Shown piece after piece: positions 27,289-35,722 of a DNA stretch of 64,000 nucleotides. The translations under genes and the position numbers were made by a program. The stretch spans positions 1 through 64,000 of the forward strand of contig CANMFP010000007.1 in the NCBI GenBank assembly GCA_947497265.1, given 5' to 3'. How positions within the stretch are numbered: the stretch's first letter is position 1; each line of letters begins with the position of its first letter. The notes beneath the pieces are model-generated. The model was not told the origin of the DNA. It worked only from the letters and a program-made list of their open reading frames with translations, and ran no database searches. The DNA comes from an uncultured Isoptericola sp. GTDB lineage: Bacteria > Actinomycetota > Actinomycetes > Actinomycetales > Cellulomonadaceae.

Positions 27289-28510
27289 ACGCGTCGCCAC
27301 GCGGCCGGCCCGAGGCGAGCCACAGGGTCACCGCCATGAGTGTCAGCAGCCCGGTCGCCACGAGCAGCGGTACGGTCCAGCCGTCCGTCGCCTCGTGGAC
27401 CGCGCCGAGGACCGTCGGGGCCGTCGCCGCGCACGCGTACCCGGCGGTCTGCACGACGGCGGAGGCCCGGCGGGCGGTCGCCACGGACGGCGAGCGCTGG
27501 GCGATCAGCGTGAAGATCACCGTGAAGTTGCCGCCCTGGGCTGCGCCCGCGAGGCACACCCACAGCCACCAGGCGTGCGGTGCGAGCAGCAGCCCGACGG
27601 GCAGCGACAGCCACATGACCGACAGCCCGGTGGCGACCTTCCGCGCCGAGAGCCGCCCCGCCATCCCGAGCGGCACGAGGAACGCGCCGGCCACGGCCGC
27701 GAGCTGGAACGGCGCCGCCGCCCCGCCTGCGGCCGCGGCGTCGATCCCGAGCCGGTCGGCCAGGATCGCGGGCAGCCACGCCGTCATCGCGTAGTACCCG
27801 GAGGCCTGCCCGGCGAACGCGAGCGCCAGCAGCACCACGAGCCGCCGTTGCGCACCGAGCGCCCCGGCGGTGGGTGGCGCAGCGGCCGACGGCGGCACCC
27901 CGGTGTGGCGCACGGCGAGCGCCCGGCCCGTGGGCAGCCACACGACCAGGGCTGCCACGGCGAGGAGTCCCCACCCGGCCAGCGCCCACTGCCAGCCGAA
28001 CACGACCGCCAGGGGCACGGTGAGCATGGTGGTGAAGGTGGAGCCGACGTTCATCGTGGCGGTGTAGGCGCCGGTGACGGCGGCTGCGCGCCGTTGGAAG
28101 TCGCGGGCGATGACCACCGGCACGGCGACGTTGCCGAGCGTGATGCCGAGACCGAGCACGGCGGTCCCGGCGAGCGCGGTGGGGACCGACCCGGTGGACC
28201 GCAGCAGCGTTCCGCCCAGCACGCCGACCAGGGCGAGCAGGATGGTGCGCTCGGGACCGAGCCGACCGACCAGTACCGCCGCCGTCGGCGTGAACAGCGC
28301 GAAGCAGAGCACCGGCACCGACGTCAGGAGGCCGGCTCCACCGGAGGACAGGCCGAGCCCCGCGGCGACCTGGTCGACCACGGGCGGGAGCGACGTGATG
28401 GGGGCGCGCAGGTTGAGCGCCACGAGCAGCAGCGCGCCGAGCGCGCCCCAGCCGGCGCTGGTGGTGAGCACGCCGCCAGGGCGGGTGCCGCCGTCGGACG
28501 GGCTAAGCAT
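27260..28510 (-). CDS. MFS transporter, CynX/NimT-like
   Basis: A 416-aa transporter with 12 predicted transmembrane helices. The N terminus, VALNLRAPITSLPPVVDQV, is characteristic of the CynX/NimT (cyanate/2-nitroimidazole) branch; the substrate is unknown. The ATG at 28510 overlaps the end of the MarR gene (GATGCTTAG), so both are co-translated and the regulator probably controls the transporter. The last residues (WVHDTPSG) are encoded by the 58-bp palindrome, and the TGA stop lies in its loop, suggesting the original 3-prime end was replaced by the repeat. Confidence 0.88.
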   Translation of the reverse strand: MLSPSDGGTRPGGVLTTSAGWGALGALLLVALNLRAPITSLPPVVDQVAAGLGLSSGGAGLLTSVPVLCFALFTPTAAVLVGRLGPERTILLALVGVLGGTLLRSTGSVPTALAGTAVLGLGITLGNVAVPVVIARDFQRRAAAVTGAYTATMNVGSTFTTMLTVPLAVVFGWQWALAGWGLLAVAALVVWLPTGRALAVRHTGVPPSAAAPPTAGALGAQRRLVVLLALAFAGQASGYYAMTAWLPAILADRLGIDAAAAGGAAAPFQLAAVAGAFLVPLGMAGRLSARKVATGLSVMWLSLPVGLLLAPHAWWLWVCLAGAAQGGNFTVIFTLIAQRSPSVATARRASAVVQTAGYACAATAPTVLGAVHEATDGWTVPLLVATGLLTLMAVTLWLASGRPRGDALWVHDTPSG

Positions 28511-29006
28511 CGAACTGCGCACCGAGGGTGCGCAGCAGGTCGGCGAGGCGGGGGCGTTCCGTGGCGGGCAGGGCGTCGAGGACGCGGGTCTCGACGTCGA
28601 GCAGGTCGCTCATCGCGGCGTCCACGCGGAGGCGACCGGACGAGGTGAGCTGGACGAGCACGCCACGGCGGTCGTCCGGGGAGCGGTGTCGCTCGACCAG
28701 GCCCCGGCGCTCGAGCCGGTCGATGCGGTTGGTCATGGTGCCGCTGGTCACGAGGGTCTGGGCCACCAGCGTGCCGGGGGAGAGCCGGTAGGGGTCGCCG
28801 GCCCGACGCAGCGCGGAGAGCACGTCGAACTCCCAGGTCTCGAGCTCGTGGCGGGCGAACGCGCCGCGCCGGGCACGGTCGAGATGGCGGGCCAGCCGGC
28901 TGATCCGGGAGAAGACACTGAGCGGCTCGACGTCGAGGTCGGGTCGTTCACGGCGCCAGGCCGCGACGATGCGGTCGACCTCGTCCCCGGTGCGCGTGCT
29001 GTCCAT
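28503..29006 (-). CDS. MarR family transcription regulator
   Basis: A 167-aa winged-helix regulator. The layout is ETWEFDVLSALRRAG, a recognition helix in LVTSGTMTNRIDRLERRGLV and the wing RSPDDRRGVLVQLTSSG. The ATG at 29006 is chosen because similarity begins there. A palindromic operator (29034-29050) lies 28 nt upstream, so autoregulation is likely. It overlaps the downstream MFS gene by 8 nt. Confidence 0.92.
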   Translation of the reverse strand: MDSTRTGDEVDRIVAAWRRERPDLDVEPLSVFSRISRLARHLDRARRGAFARHELETWEFDVLSALRRAGDPYRLSPGTLVAQTLVTSGTMTNRIDRLERRGLVERHRSPDDRRGVLVQLTSSGRLRVDAAMSDLLDVETRVLDALPATERPRLADLLRTLGAQFDA

Positions 29007-29033
29007 GCGACGAGCGTATCGCGGGTCTCTCGA

Positions 29034-29050
29034 CGTCAAGACTCTTGACG
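29034..29050. promoter_or_regulatory. probable MarR operator
   Basis: CGTCAAGACTCTTGACG is a palindrome with 8-nt arms and one central base, directly upstream of the marR start. It is of the TCAAGA/TCTTGA type often bound by MarR proteins in actinobacteria. The flanking TCTCGACGTCAAGA forms an overlapping imperfect copy. Confidence 0.6.
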
Positions 29051-29064
29051 CGCCCCCTGATCGC

Positions 29065-29122
29065 TGTGGGTGCACGACACGCGGCTACGGGACTCCGTCT
29101 GACGGCGCGTCGTGCACCCACA
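29065..29122. repeat. 58-bp palindromic repeat, copy B
   Basis: It has the same 18-nt arms as copy A with one A-C mismatch (right arm GCGCGTCGTGCACCCACA) and an unrelated 22-nt centre. Here the palindrome extends outward by CCCCCTGATCG (29053-29063) and CGATCAGGGGG (29124-29134). It lies between the marR operator and the end of the nuclease-like gene. Confidence 0.85.
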
Positions 29123-29141
29123 ACGATCAGGGGGGGCGGGG

Positions 29142-30044
29142 TCAGTGGCGACGCAGGGCCGCACGGACGCGCGCGACGACGGGTCGCAGGTCGCGCAGGT
29201 CGTCGCCGACGACGACGATCACGATCCAGCCGAGCTCCTCCAGACGCCGTCGAGCGCGGACGTCCTCACGCCACTGAGCCCGGTCGGTGCGGTGCTGGTC
29301 GCCGTCGTACTCGATGGCGATCCGCTCGGCGGGATAGACGAGGTCGACGCGCTTGACGTACCGGCCCTCCGGGTCGGTGACGACCTCGTTCACCCGCGGG
29401 CACGGCAGACCACCGGCGACCAGTCCCAGGCGCGTCACGGTCTCCGGGCTGGAATCGGTGCCCGGCCGCATGCGCGAGATCTGCTCACGCACCTGGGTGA
29501 TGCCCTTGACCTTGCGCGTGCGCTCGGCCAGGTCCGTCAGCCCCGCGACAGTGGTGAGCGAGTGCTGGCGGCGCATCATCGCATCCCCGAGGACGACGAC
29601 GTCGTCGGGTCGCCGCAGACCGACGCCGACGTGCACGAACGTCTGGGCCGCCGTCGTGACGAGCAGCCCGTCGTGCTCGACGACCTCCAGGAACGACTGC
29701 CGCGAGCGGTGCGCGACCACGCCGTCGTACCGCGGCCGGTCCTGCTGCCTGCCGGTGACTACGTGGATGGCGTCGTCGTGCTCCAGCGTCCAGGGGCGTT
29801 CGACGCCGAGCAGGTCGAGCGCCGTCGTGTGCGAGAACGCCACGTCGGGACCGAGGCGCTCGGCGAGCGCGCGGCAGGTGTCGGCCAGGCTCTCCGGCAG
29901 CGCGGCGGAGCGGACGCCGCGGAAGGGGGTCGCCAACCGGGACGAGCGGAGCCGGTGACGGGGGACGCCGTGCCGGACGGCGTCGGACACCCGGAATGGT
30001 CGGTCGAGAGGGATGCGCGGGTCGAGGCGGGGCGGTCGGGGCAT
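29142..30044 (-). CDS. AbiEi-like winged helix plus DUF559/Vsr-like nuclease-fold protein
   Basis: A 300-aa protein. The N-terminal part (RVSDAVRHGVPRHRLRSSRLATPFRGV) resembles the winged-helix region of AbiEi-type proteins. The C-terminal part (KRVDLVYPAERIAIEYDGDQHRTDRAQWREDVRARRRLEELGW) has the D-x(n)-E-x-D pattern of DUF559/Vsr-like PD-(D/E)XK folds. Such single genes are frequent in actinobacteria and have no established function. The ATG at 30044 is chosen because upstream codons run into the palindromic repeat. There is no AbiEii toxin partner. It is flanked on both sides by copies of the 58-bp repeat. Confidence 0.7.
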   Translation of the reverse strand: MPRPPRLDPRIPLDRPFRVSDAVRHGVPRHRLRSSRLATPFRGVRSAALPESLADTCRALAERLGPDVAFSHTTALDLLGVERPWTLEHDDAIHVVTGRQQDRPRYDGVVAHRSRQSFLEVVEHDGLLVTTAAQTFVHVGVGLRRPDDVVVLGDAMMRRQHSLTTVAGLTDLAERTRKVKGITQVREQISRMRPGTDSSPETVTRLGLVAGGLPCPRVNEVVTDPEGRYVKRVDLVYPAERIAIEYDGDQHRTDRAQWREDVRARRRLEELGWIVIVVVGDDLRDLRPVVARVRAALRRH

Positions 30045-30124
30045 GGCCACACCGTGCCCGCTCTCATGGGTGCGAGGGGAGGTGGGTCGCGCCACCTGTG
30101 GACAACCCCGGCGCCCGCCCTTGT

Positions 30125-30182
30125 TGTGGGTGCACGACACGCCGGTTGAGGCATGAGTCAGGCGGCGCGTCGTGCACCCACA
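30125..30182. repeat. 58-bp palindromic repeat, copy C
   Basis: It has the same left arm as copies A and B (TGTGGGTGCACGACACGC) and the same right arm as copy B, with a different 22-nt centre. It lies 18 nt after the end of the tetR gene (minus strand) and 80 nt before the nuclease-like gene start, probably terminating tetR transcription. Confidence 0.85.
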
Positions 30183-30200
30183 GCGGCGAAGAGGAGGGGG

Positions 30201-30842
30201 TCAGCTGTTGATGAGACCCGGCTTGCGCTCCATGCCCGCCAGGCCGTTCCAGGCCAGGTTGACCAGGTGGGCGGCCACGTCGGCCTTCTTCGGACGCCGG
30301 GCGTCCAGCCAGTACTGACCGGTGAGCGCCACCATCCCGACGAGCATCTGCGCGTAGAGCGGCGCGATCTTCGGGTCCAGCCCGTTGCCCTTGAACTGGT
30401 CGGCGAGGATGTGCTCGACCTGCGCGGCGACGTCGCCGATCAGCGACGAGAAGGTGCCGGTCGCCTGCGCCACGGGGGAGTCCCGCACCAGGATGCGAAA
30501 CCCGTCCTCGGACGCCTCGATGTAGCCGAGCAGGGCCAGCGCGGTGCGTTCCACCATGAGCTTGGGGTGCCCGCCCTCGGCCAACGCGCCCGTCAGCGCC
30601 GACGTCAGGCTCTGCACCTCCCGGTCGACGATGACGGCGTAGATGCCCTCCTTGCCACCGAAGTGCTCGTACACCACCGGCTTGGACACCTCCGCCGTGG
30701 CGGCGATCTCCTCGACGCTGGTCCCCTCGAACCCCTTGGCGGCGAACAGGCCGCGACTCACCGCGAGCAGCTGCTCCCGGCGCTGGCTCGCGGTCATCCG
30801 GGCACGCGGGGCACGCTTGGACGCGCGGGAGTCGGCAGGCAT
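30201..30842 (-). CDS. TetR family transcription regulator
   Basis: A 213-aa regulator with an N-terminal helix-turn-helix ([25 protein letters not shown]) and a C-terminal ligand domain with [20 protein letters not shown]. Basic residues precede the HTH. A TetR gene next to glmU-prs is also found in M. tuberculosis (Rv1019), so the pairing is old; the target is unknown. It is divergent from tRNA-Gln and glmU with a 195-nt gap in which I see no clear operator. Confidence 0.92.
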   Translation of the reverse strand: MPADSRASKRAPRARMTASQRREQLLAVSRGLFAAKGFEGTSVEEIAATAEVSKPVVYEHFGGKEGIYAVIVDREVQSLTSALTGALAEGGHPKLMVERTALALLGYIEASEDGFRILVRDSPVAQATGTFSSLIGDVAAQVEHILADQFKGNGLDPKIAPLYAQMLVGMVALTGQYWLDARRPKKADVAAHLVNLAWNGLAGMERKPGLINS

Positions 30843-31037
30843 GGGTCCATCATGCCTGGTCCGCGCGGGCCACCATGTGGTCTGCGCCACGTGGCGCTCA
30901 CGTCCGGTTCGCCCGGATGTGCGCGAGCCACTCCCGGCGACCTGGCAGACTGGGCCCCGGACGCGTGACGGCGGTGCGCAGCAGGTGGGCAGTACCGCGT
31001 GCTGCGGGGAGGACCCCGGGCCGCCGTGGCGCACCGA

Positions 31038-31109
31038 TCCGCCTTGGTGTAATCGGCAGCACACGGGTTTTTGGTGCCCTTGGTCCAGGTTCGAATCCTG
31101 GGGGCGGAG
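31038..31109 (+). tRNA. tRNA-Gln (UUG)
   Basis: A 72-nt cloverleaf: acceptor TCCGCCT/GGGCGGA, D-arm GGTGTAATCGGCAGCAC, anticodon loop TTTTGGT with anticodon TTG, T-arm CCAGG-TTCGAAT-CCTGG, discriminator G. CCA is not encoded. The anticodon stem has a C-T mismatch at its base and a T-G pair at its top. It lies 32 nt before glmU. Confidence 0.9.
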
Positions 31110-31141
31110 CTCTCGCGACACCCGACAGAGACGGAGTACCG

Positions 31142-32839
31142 GTGGTTTCCACGGACCCTCACGGCGACCAGCACGCAGCCCACGGCCCGACGCGAGCGTC
31201 GAACGGCATGCCGCGACCGGCCGCCGTCGTCGTCCTCGCCGCCGGGCAAGGGACACGCATGCGGTCCGCGACCCCCAAGGTGCTGCACGCCCTCGGCGGC
31301 CGATCCATGCTCGGGCACGCGATGACCGCGGCTCGCGAGCTCGACCCCGTGCACGTGGCCGTCGTGGTGCGCCATGAGCGCGAGCGGGTCGCCGCCGCGG
31401 CGCTCGAGCTCGACGAGTCCGCCCTCGTGGTCGACCAGGACGAGATCCCCGGGACCGGCCGGGCCGTGCAGTGCGCGCTGGACGCGCTCGACGCGCGCGC
31501 CCACGCTGCCGTGGCCGCAGACCTCGCGACCGCCGCCGAGGTGCACGACGGCGCGGAGCACCCGCTCGGGGACGGCCTCGAGGGCTCGGTGGTCGTCCTG
31601 GCCGGGGACATCCCGCTGCTCGACGGCGCCGCGCTCGGTGAGCTGCTCACCGCCCACCACGCCGACGGCAACGCCGTGACGATCCTGACGACCGAGCTCG
31701 AGGACGCCACCGGATACGGCCGCATCGTGCGCGAGCAGGGCACCGGCGACGTCGTCGCGATCGTCGAGCACGCCGATGCGACGCCCGAGCAGCGCGAGAT
31801 CCGCGAGATCAACTCGTCGGTCTACGTCTTCGACGCCGCGGTGCTGCGCCGTGGCCTCGGCGGGCTGGGCTCCGACAACGCGCAGGGCGAGGTCTACCTC
31901 ACCGACGTCATCGCCTCGGCCCGGGCGGAGGGCGGGGCCGTGCGCGCCCTGCTCAGCGACGACCCGATGCTCGTCGAGGGTGTCAACGACCGCCTCGCCC
32001 TGGCGACGCTCGGTGCCGAGCTCAACCGGCGCATCCTGACCAACTGGATGCGCGCCGGCGTGACCGTCGTCGACCCGGGCACCACGTGGGTGGACGCGGA
32101 CGTCGAGCTCGCCCAGGACGTCACCCTCCTGCCCGGCACGCAGCTGCACGGGGCGACGCGCGTCGAGGCCGGCGCCACCATCGGGCCGGACACCACGCTG
32201 ACCGACGTCGAGGTCGGCCCGGACGCCACCGTCGTGCGGACCCACGGCTCGCTCGCCGTGATCGGCGCCGGGGCCGGCGTGGGGCCGTTCGCGTACCTGC
32301 GCCCCGGCACGGTCCTCGGTGAGCGGGGCAAGATCGGGACCTTTGTCGAGACGAAGAACTCCCAGATCGGTGCGGGCTCGAAGGTGCCGCACCTGTCGTA
32401 CGTCGGCGACGCCACGATCGGGGAGCAGAGCAACATCGGTGCGGCCTCGGTGACCGTCAACTACGACGGCGTCCACAAGCACCGCACCGTCATCGGCTCG
32501 CACGCCCGGACGGGGGCCGACAACATGTTCGTCGCGCCGGTGACGGTGGGCGACGGCGCCTACACCGGTGCGGGCAGCATCATCACGCGCGACGTGCCCG
32601 CGGGAGCCCTCGGCGTGAGCCGCTCGCAGCAGACGAACGTCGACGGCTGGGTCGAGCGCCGCCGTCCCGGGACGGCTGCCGCCGACGCCGCCGCGCGGGC
32701 CAACGGGGCCGGCGAGGGGCCCGGCGCCCTCGGCAGCCAGGCGCAGCGCGAGCTGGCCGAGCACAACGCCCTCACCGGGGCCGTCCCGGTGGTGCCTGAC
32801 GACGACGCCGGGTCACCGGAGTCCTCCGAGTCCGCCTGA
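31142..32839 (+). CDS. glmU: bifunctional UDP-GlcNAc pyrophosphorylase / GlcN-1-P acetyltransferase
   Basis: A 565-aa cytosolic enzyme making UDP-GlcNAc for peptidoglycan and glycans. The uridylyltransferase domain has [18 protein letters not shown]. It contains an insertion relative to M. tuberculosis GlmU between [10 protein letters not shown] and [13 protein letters not shown]. The left-handed beta-helix acetyltransferase domain begins around [12 protein letters not shown] and contains YLRPGT, VEVKNS-like [29 protein letters not shown] and NYDG. A disordered tail follows. The GTG at 31142 has GGAG 6 nt upstream and is preferred over the ATG at 31208. Prs follows after 43 nt. Confidence 0.95.
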   Translation: MVSTDPHGDQHAAHGPTRASNGMPRPAAVVVLAAGQGTRMRSATPKVLHALGGRSMLGHAMTAARELDPVHVAVVVRHERERVAAAALELDESALVVDQDEIPGTGRAVQCALDALDARAHAAVAADLATAAEVHDGAEHPLGDGLEGSVVVLAGDIPLLDGAALGELLTAHHADGNAVTILTTELEDATGYGRIVREQGTGDVVAIVEHADATPEQREIREINSSVYVFDAAVLRRGLGGLGSDNAQGEVYLTDVIASARAEGGAVRALLSDDPMLVEGVNDRLALATLGAELNRRILTNWMRAGVTVVDPGTTWVDADVELAQDVTLLPGTQLHGATRVEAGATIGPDTTLTDVEVGPDATVVRTHGSLAVIGAGAGVGPFAYLRPGTVLGERGKIGTFVETKNSQIGAGSKVPHLSYVGDATIGEQSNIGAASVTVNYDGVHKHRTVIGSHARTGADNMFVAPVTVGDGAYTGAGSIITRDVPAGALGVSRSQQTNVDGWVERRRPGTAAADAAARANGAGEGPGALGSQAQRELAEHNALTGAVPVVPDDDAGSPESSESA

Positions 32840-32882
32840 TCGCTCGCCCACCGTGACCCCGTACGAAGGAAGAACCTCCCTG

Positions 32883-33866
32883 ATGAACACCTCGATCCCC
32901 GGTACCGGAGCGCGCAACCTGGTCCTCGCGGCCGGCAGGGCGCACCCTGAGCTCGCCGACGCCGTCGCCGAGGAGCTGGGCATCGGCCTGCTGCCGCTCT
33001 CGGCGTACGACTTCGCGAACAGCGAGACGTACGTGCGGTTCGGTGAGTCGGTCCGTGGTGCGGACATCTTCCTGCTGCAGAGCCACACCGCCCCCGTCAA
33101 CCAGTGGCTGATGGAGCACCTGCTCATGGTGGACGCCGCCAAGCGGGCGTCGGCCCGCACGGTGACCGCGGTGACGCCGTTCTACGGCTACGCCCGCCAG
33201 GACAAGAAGTCCCGGGGCCGCGAGCCGATCTCGGCGCGTCTGGTCGCCGACCTGCTGCGGACCGCGGGCGCGGACCGCATCATGAGCGTCGACCTGCACA
33301 CGGCGCAGATCCAGGGCTTCTTCAACGGGCCGGTCGACCACCTGTGGGCGATGCCGGTGCTCACCGAGTACGTGCGCACCCGGGTCGACACCTCGAACGT
33401 GACGGTGGTCTCCCCGGACGCCGGCCGCATCCGCGTCGCGGAGCAGTGGGCCGAGAAGCTGGGCGGTAGCCCGCTCGCGTTCGTGCACAAGACCCGTGAC
33501 GTCACCCGGCCGAACCAGGCGGTCGCCAACCGGGTCGTCGGTGACGTCGAGGGGCGTGAGTGCGTGCTGGTCGACGACCTCATCGACACCGGCGGCACCA
33601 TCGCCGAGGCGGTCAAGGTCGTCATGGACGCCGGCGCGAAGTCCGTGCTGGTCGCGGCGACGCACGGCGTGCTCTCGGACCCCGCCGGCCAGCGGCTCAG
33701 CGAGTGCGGCGTCTCGGAGGTCGTGGTCACCGACACCTTGCCGATCTCCGCCGACAAGCGGTTCGACCGCCTGACGGTGCTCTCGATCGCGCCGCTCCTC
33801 GCCCGGGCCATCCGTGAGGTGTTCGACGACGGCTCGGTCACCTCGTTGTTCGACGGCAACAGCTGA
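32883..33866 (+). CDS. prs: ribose-phosphate pyrophosphokinase (PRPP synthetase)
   Basis: A 327-aa enzyme making PRPP from ribose 5-phosphate and ATP. Motifs visible are FANSETYVRFGESVRGADIFLLQS, the flexible loop YARQDKKSRGREPISARL, the Mg site VDLHTAQIQGFF and the PRPP-binding loop VLVDDLIDTGGTI. The ATG at 32883 follows GGAAG at a suitable distance. The glmU-prs order matches other actinobacteria. Confidence 0.96.
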   Translation: MNTSIPGTGARNLVLAAGRAHPELADAVAEELGIGLLPLSAYDFANSETYVRFGESVRGADIFLLQSHTAPVNQWLMEHLLMVDAAKRASARTVTAVTPFYGYARQDKKSRGREPISARLVADLLRTAGADRIMSVDLHTAQIQGFFNGPVDHLWAMPVLTEYVRTRVDTSNVTVVSPDAGRIRVAEQWAEKLGGSPLAFVHKTRDVTRPNQAVANRVVGDVEGRECVLVDDLIDTGGTIAEAVKVVMDAGAKSVLVAATHGVLSDPAGQRLSECGVSEVVVTDTLPISADKRFDRLTVLSIAPLLARAIREVFDDGSVTSLFDGNS

Positions 33867-34194
33867 GACGAGGCCGACAGGGCTGCGGCCGGACCCGACT
33901 TCCCTCCGCGCCGTCGCGCCAGGTACAGTAACCAGGTTGCCTCGGCGAGGGACGTCTGACGGGCGCCGGCTTTTCGCAAGAATCGCCCGCAGAGCTGGAT
34001 CCGTCGGATTTCCGTGATCGACTGGGCGGCTGCCGGTAGGGCGCGCACCGCGCCGACCGTGCGGCGCCCACGATCGCGTCCGTCACGTGTCCCACGCCGA
34101 CGCAGCCGCCCGTCCGCGCCGGTTCCCCTTCGCGGACAGCCGACGGCTCCCTCTGGTCGTCGGCACGCACAGACCTTAAGCAGGAGTGATCCAC
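33867..34194 (+). promoter_or_regulatory. 328-nt prs-rplY intergenic region, long rplY leader
   Basis: TACAGT near 33926 fits a -10 box without a clear -35 and would give a leader of about 260 nt before rplY. GGGCG and CGCCC flank the short segment CCGGCTTTTCGCAAGAAT around 33961-33988 and could form a stem. No coding sequence or known riboswitch was recognised. A structured leader controlling L25 is possible but unproven. Confidence 0.35.
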
Positions 34195-34797
34195 ATGGCC
34201 GAGATCAAGCTCGCCGCCGAGGCCCGCACCGAGTTCGGCAAGGGGGCCGCCCGTCGTGCCCGCCGTGCCGGCAAGATTCCCGCCGTCCTCTACGGGCACG
34301 GCGCCGACCCGCTGCACATCAACCTGCCGGGTCACGAGACCATGCTCGCCGTCCGCCAGACGAACGCGCTCATCGGTCTCGACGTGGACGGCGAGCAGCA
34401 CCTCGCGGTCGTCAAGGACGTCCAGCGTCACCCGGTCCGCGTGGAGATCGAGCACATCGACCTCCTCCTCGTGACCAAGGGCGAGAAGATCGCCGTGGAC
34501 GTCACCGTCTACGTCGTGGGCGAGTCCGCGCCGGGCTCCATCCACTTCGTCGAGGAGCAGACGCTGTCCGTCGAGGCCGACGCCACGAGCATCCCGGACT
34601 CCATCGAGGTCTCCATCGAGGGCCGCGAGCCGGGCGACCACATCCTCGCCGGCGACATCGAGCTGCCGGAAGGCGTCGAGCTCCTCACGGACGCCTCGTA
34701 CGCCGTCGTCGCGATCTCCGAGCCGCGCGGCGAGGAGTCCGCGGACGAGGAGTCGGCCGAGTCCGCCGCGCCCGCGAGTGACGGCTCCGCCGAGTGA
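34195..34797 (+). CDS. rplY: 50S ribosomal protein L25 / general stress protein Ctc
   Basis: A 200-aa long-form L25 (TL5/Ctc type) binding 5S rRNA. The N-terminal L25 domain has EARTEFGKGAARRARRAGKIPAVLYGHG and QRHPVRVEIEHIDLL. The C-terminal TL5 beta domain ends in an acidic Ser/Ala/Glu tail. AGGAG lies 8 nt before the ATG. A strong terminator hairpin follows at 34826-34862. Confidence 0.95.
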   Translation: MAEIKLAAEARTEFGKGAARRARRAGKIPAVLYGHGADPLHINLPGHETMLAVRQTNALIGLDVDGEQHLAVVKDVQRHPVRVEIEHIDLLLVTKGEKIAVDVTVYVVGESAPGSIHFVEEQTLSVEADATSIPDSIEVSIEGREPGDHILAGDIELPEGVELLTDASYAVVAISEPRGEESADEESAESAAPASDGSAE

Positions 34798-34825
34798 CCC
34801 TCGCCTGACGAGCCAGCAGCACCCG

Positions 34826-34862
34826 AACGCCCGACGGCGGCCACGCGCCGCCGTCGGGCGTT
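34826..34862 (+). terminator. rplY terminator
   Basis: AACGCCCGACGGCGG (34826-34840) and CCGCCGTCGGGCGTT (34848-34862) form a perfect 15-bp stem with a 7-nt loop, 28 nt after the rplY stop. Confidence 0.85.
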
Positions 34863-34889
34863 CTGCGTCGTGCAACTAGGCTCCGACGC

Positions 34890-34957
34890 TGTGGGCGCAA
34901 AATCTGTGTGCCATATCAGGATAAAAAGGATCTTCCGGGCCAGATTTCGCGCCCACA
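34890..34957 (+). promoter_or_regulatory. 68-nt hairpin element at the predicted 5-prime end of pth mRNA
   Basis: TGTGGGCGCAAAATCTG (34890-34906) and CAGATTTCGCGCCCACA (34941-34957) pair over 16 of 17 positions around an unusually A-rich 34-nt loop containing GGATAAAAAGGATC. A -10-like TAGGCT (34877-34882) places the transcription start at the first bases of the hairpin. The pth ribosome site begins about 10 nt after it. It could be a leader structure or a mobile palindrome; the outer TGTGGG/CCCACA ends recall the 58-bp repeats. Confidence 0.55.
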
Positions 34958-34976
34958 ACATGAAGGGGCAGGTGGG

Positions 34977-35579
34977 ATGACCGACAGTCCGTGGCTCGTG
35001 ATCGGGCTCGGCAACCCCGGACCGAAGTACGCCGGCAACCGGCACAACGTGGGGCAGATGGTGCTCGACCTGCTGGCCGAGCGCACCGGCAGCCGGTTCG
35101 CGAAGCACCCGCGGGCGCAGGCGCTGGTCGCCGAGGCCCGGCTGGGGACGCTGCCCGGCGGGGCGCCCGGGCCGCGCGTGATCCTGGCCAAGCCCAGCAC
35201 CTACATGAACACCTCCGGCGGGCCCGTCTCGGCGCTCGCGCAGTACTACGGCATCGACGCCGACCACGTGCTGGCCGTGCACGACGAGGTGGACATCCCG
35301 TTCGACACCATCAAGCTCAAGGCGAGCGGGGGTGAGGGCGGGCACAACGGCCTGCGCGACATCTCCAAGGCGCTCGGCACGCGGGAGTACGTCCGCGTGC
35401 GCGTCGGGGTCGGGCGCCCGCCGGGTCGCATGGACACGGCGGACTACGTGCTGCGCGACTTCTCGGCCACGGAGCGCAAGGACCTGCCGATGCTCGTCGA
35501 CGACGCGGCGGACGCCGTCGAGATGGTCGTCACCGACGGGCTGCTGGCCGCGCAGGGGAAGTACCACCAGCGGGGCTGA
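34977..35579 (+). CDS. pth: peptidyl-tRNA hydrolase
   Basis: A 200-aa essential esterase that releases peptides from prematurely dropped peptidyl-tRNA. Motifs visible are [22 protein letters not shown] with the catalytic His in [28 protein letters not shown] and [12 protein letters not shown]. The ATG at 34977 has GGGGCAGGTGGG upstream. The rplY-pth pair is conserved. It is the last housekeeping gene before the polysaccharide cluster. Confidence 0.96.
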   Translation: MTDSPWLVIGLGNPGPKYAGNRHNVGQMVLDLLAERTGSRFAKHPRAQALVAEARLGTLPGGAPGPRVILAKPSTYMNTSGGPVSALAQYYGIDADHVLAVHDEVDIPFDTIKLKASGGEGGHNGLRDISKALGTREYVRVRVGVGRPPGRMDTADYVLRDFSATERKDLPMLVDDAADAVEMVVTDGLLAAQGKYHQRG

Positions 35580-35629
35580 CGGGCTGTCCTGGCGTGGCTC
35601 CGGCCGGCCGGGTGGCCGGGGCGCCGATC

Positions 35630-35687
35630 TTCACCCGGGTGACAACCGCTCCGAGACCTCCTCCGCGGGCCGACGGCGACGTAGCCT
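35630..35687 (+). promoter_or_regulatory. TTCACCCG site and promoter of first polysaccharide unit
   Basis: TTCACCCGGGTGAC (35630-35643) contains a 12-nt perfect palindrome TCACCCGGGTGA. A TANNNT box, TAGCCT (35682-35687), begins exactly 52 nt after the octamer start. No good -35 lies between them, which suits an activated promoter. Confidence 0.45.
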
Positions 35688-35722
35688 GACGAGACGTTCG
35701 ACCCCGCGCCGAGGAGCACCGG

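Noticed and set aside
29142-30044. type IV toxin-antitoxin (AbiE) system
   Set aside because: Only an AbiEi-like N-terminal part is seen, fused to a nuclease-like fold; no AbiEii nucleotidyltransferase gene is adjacent.
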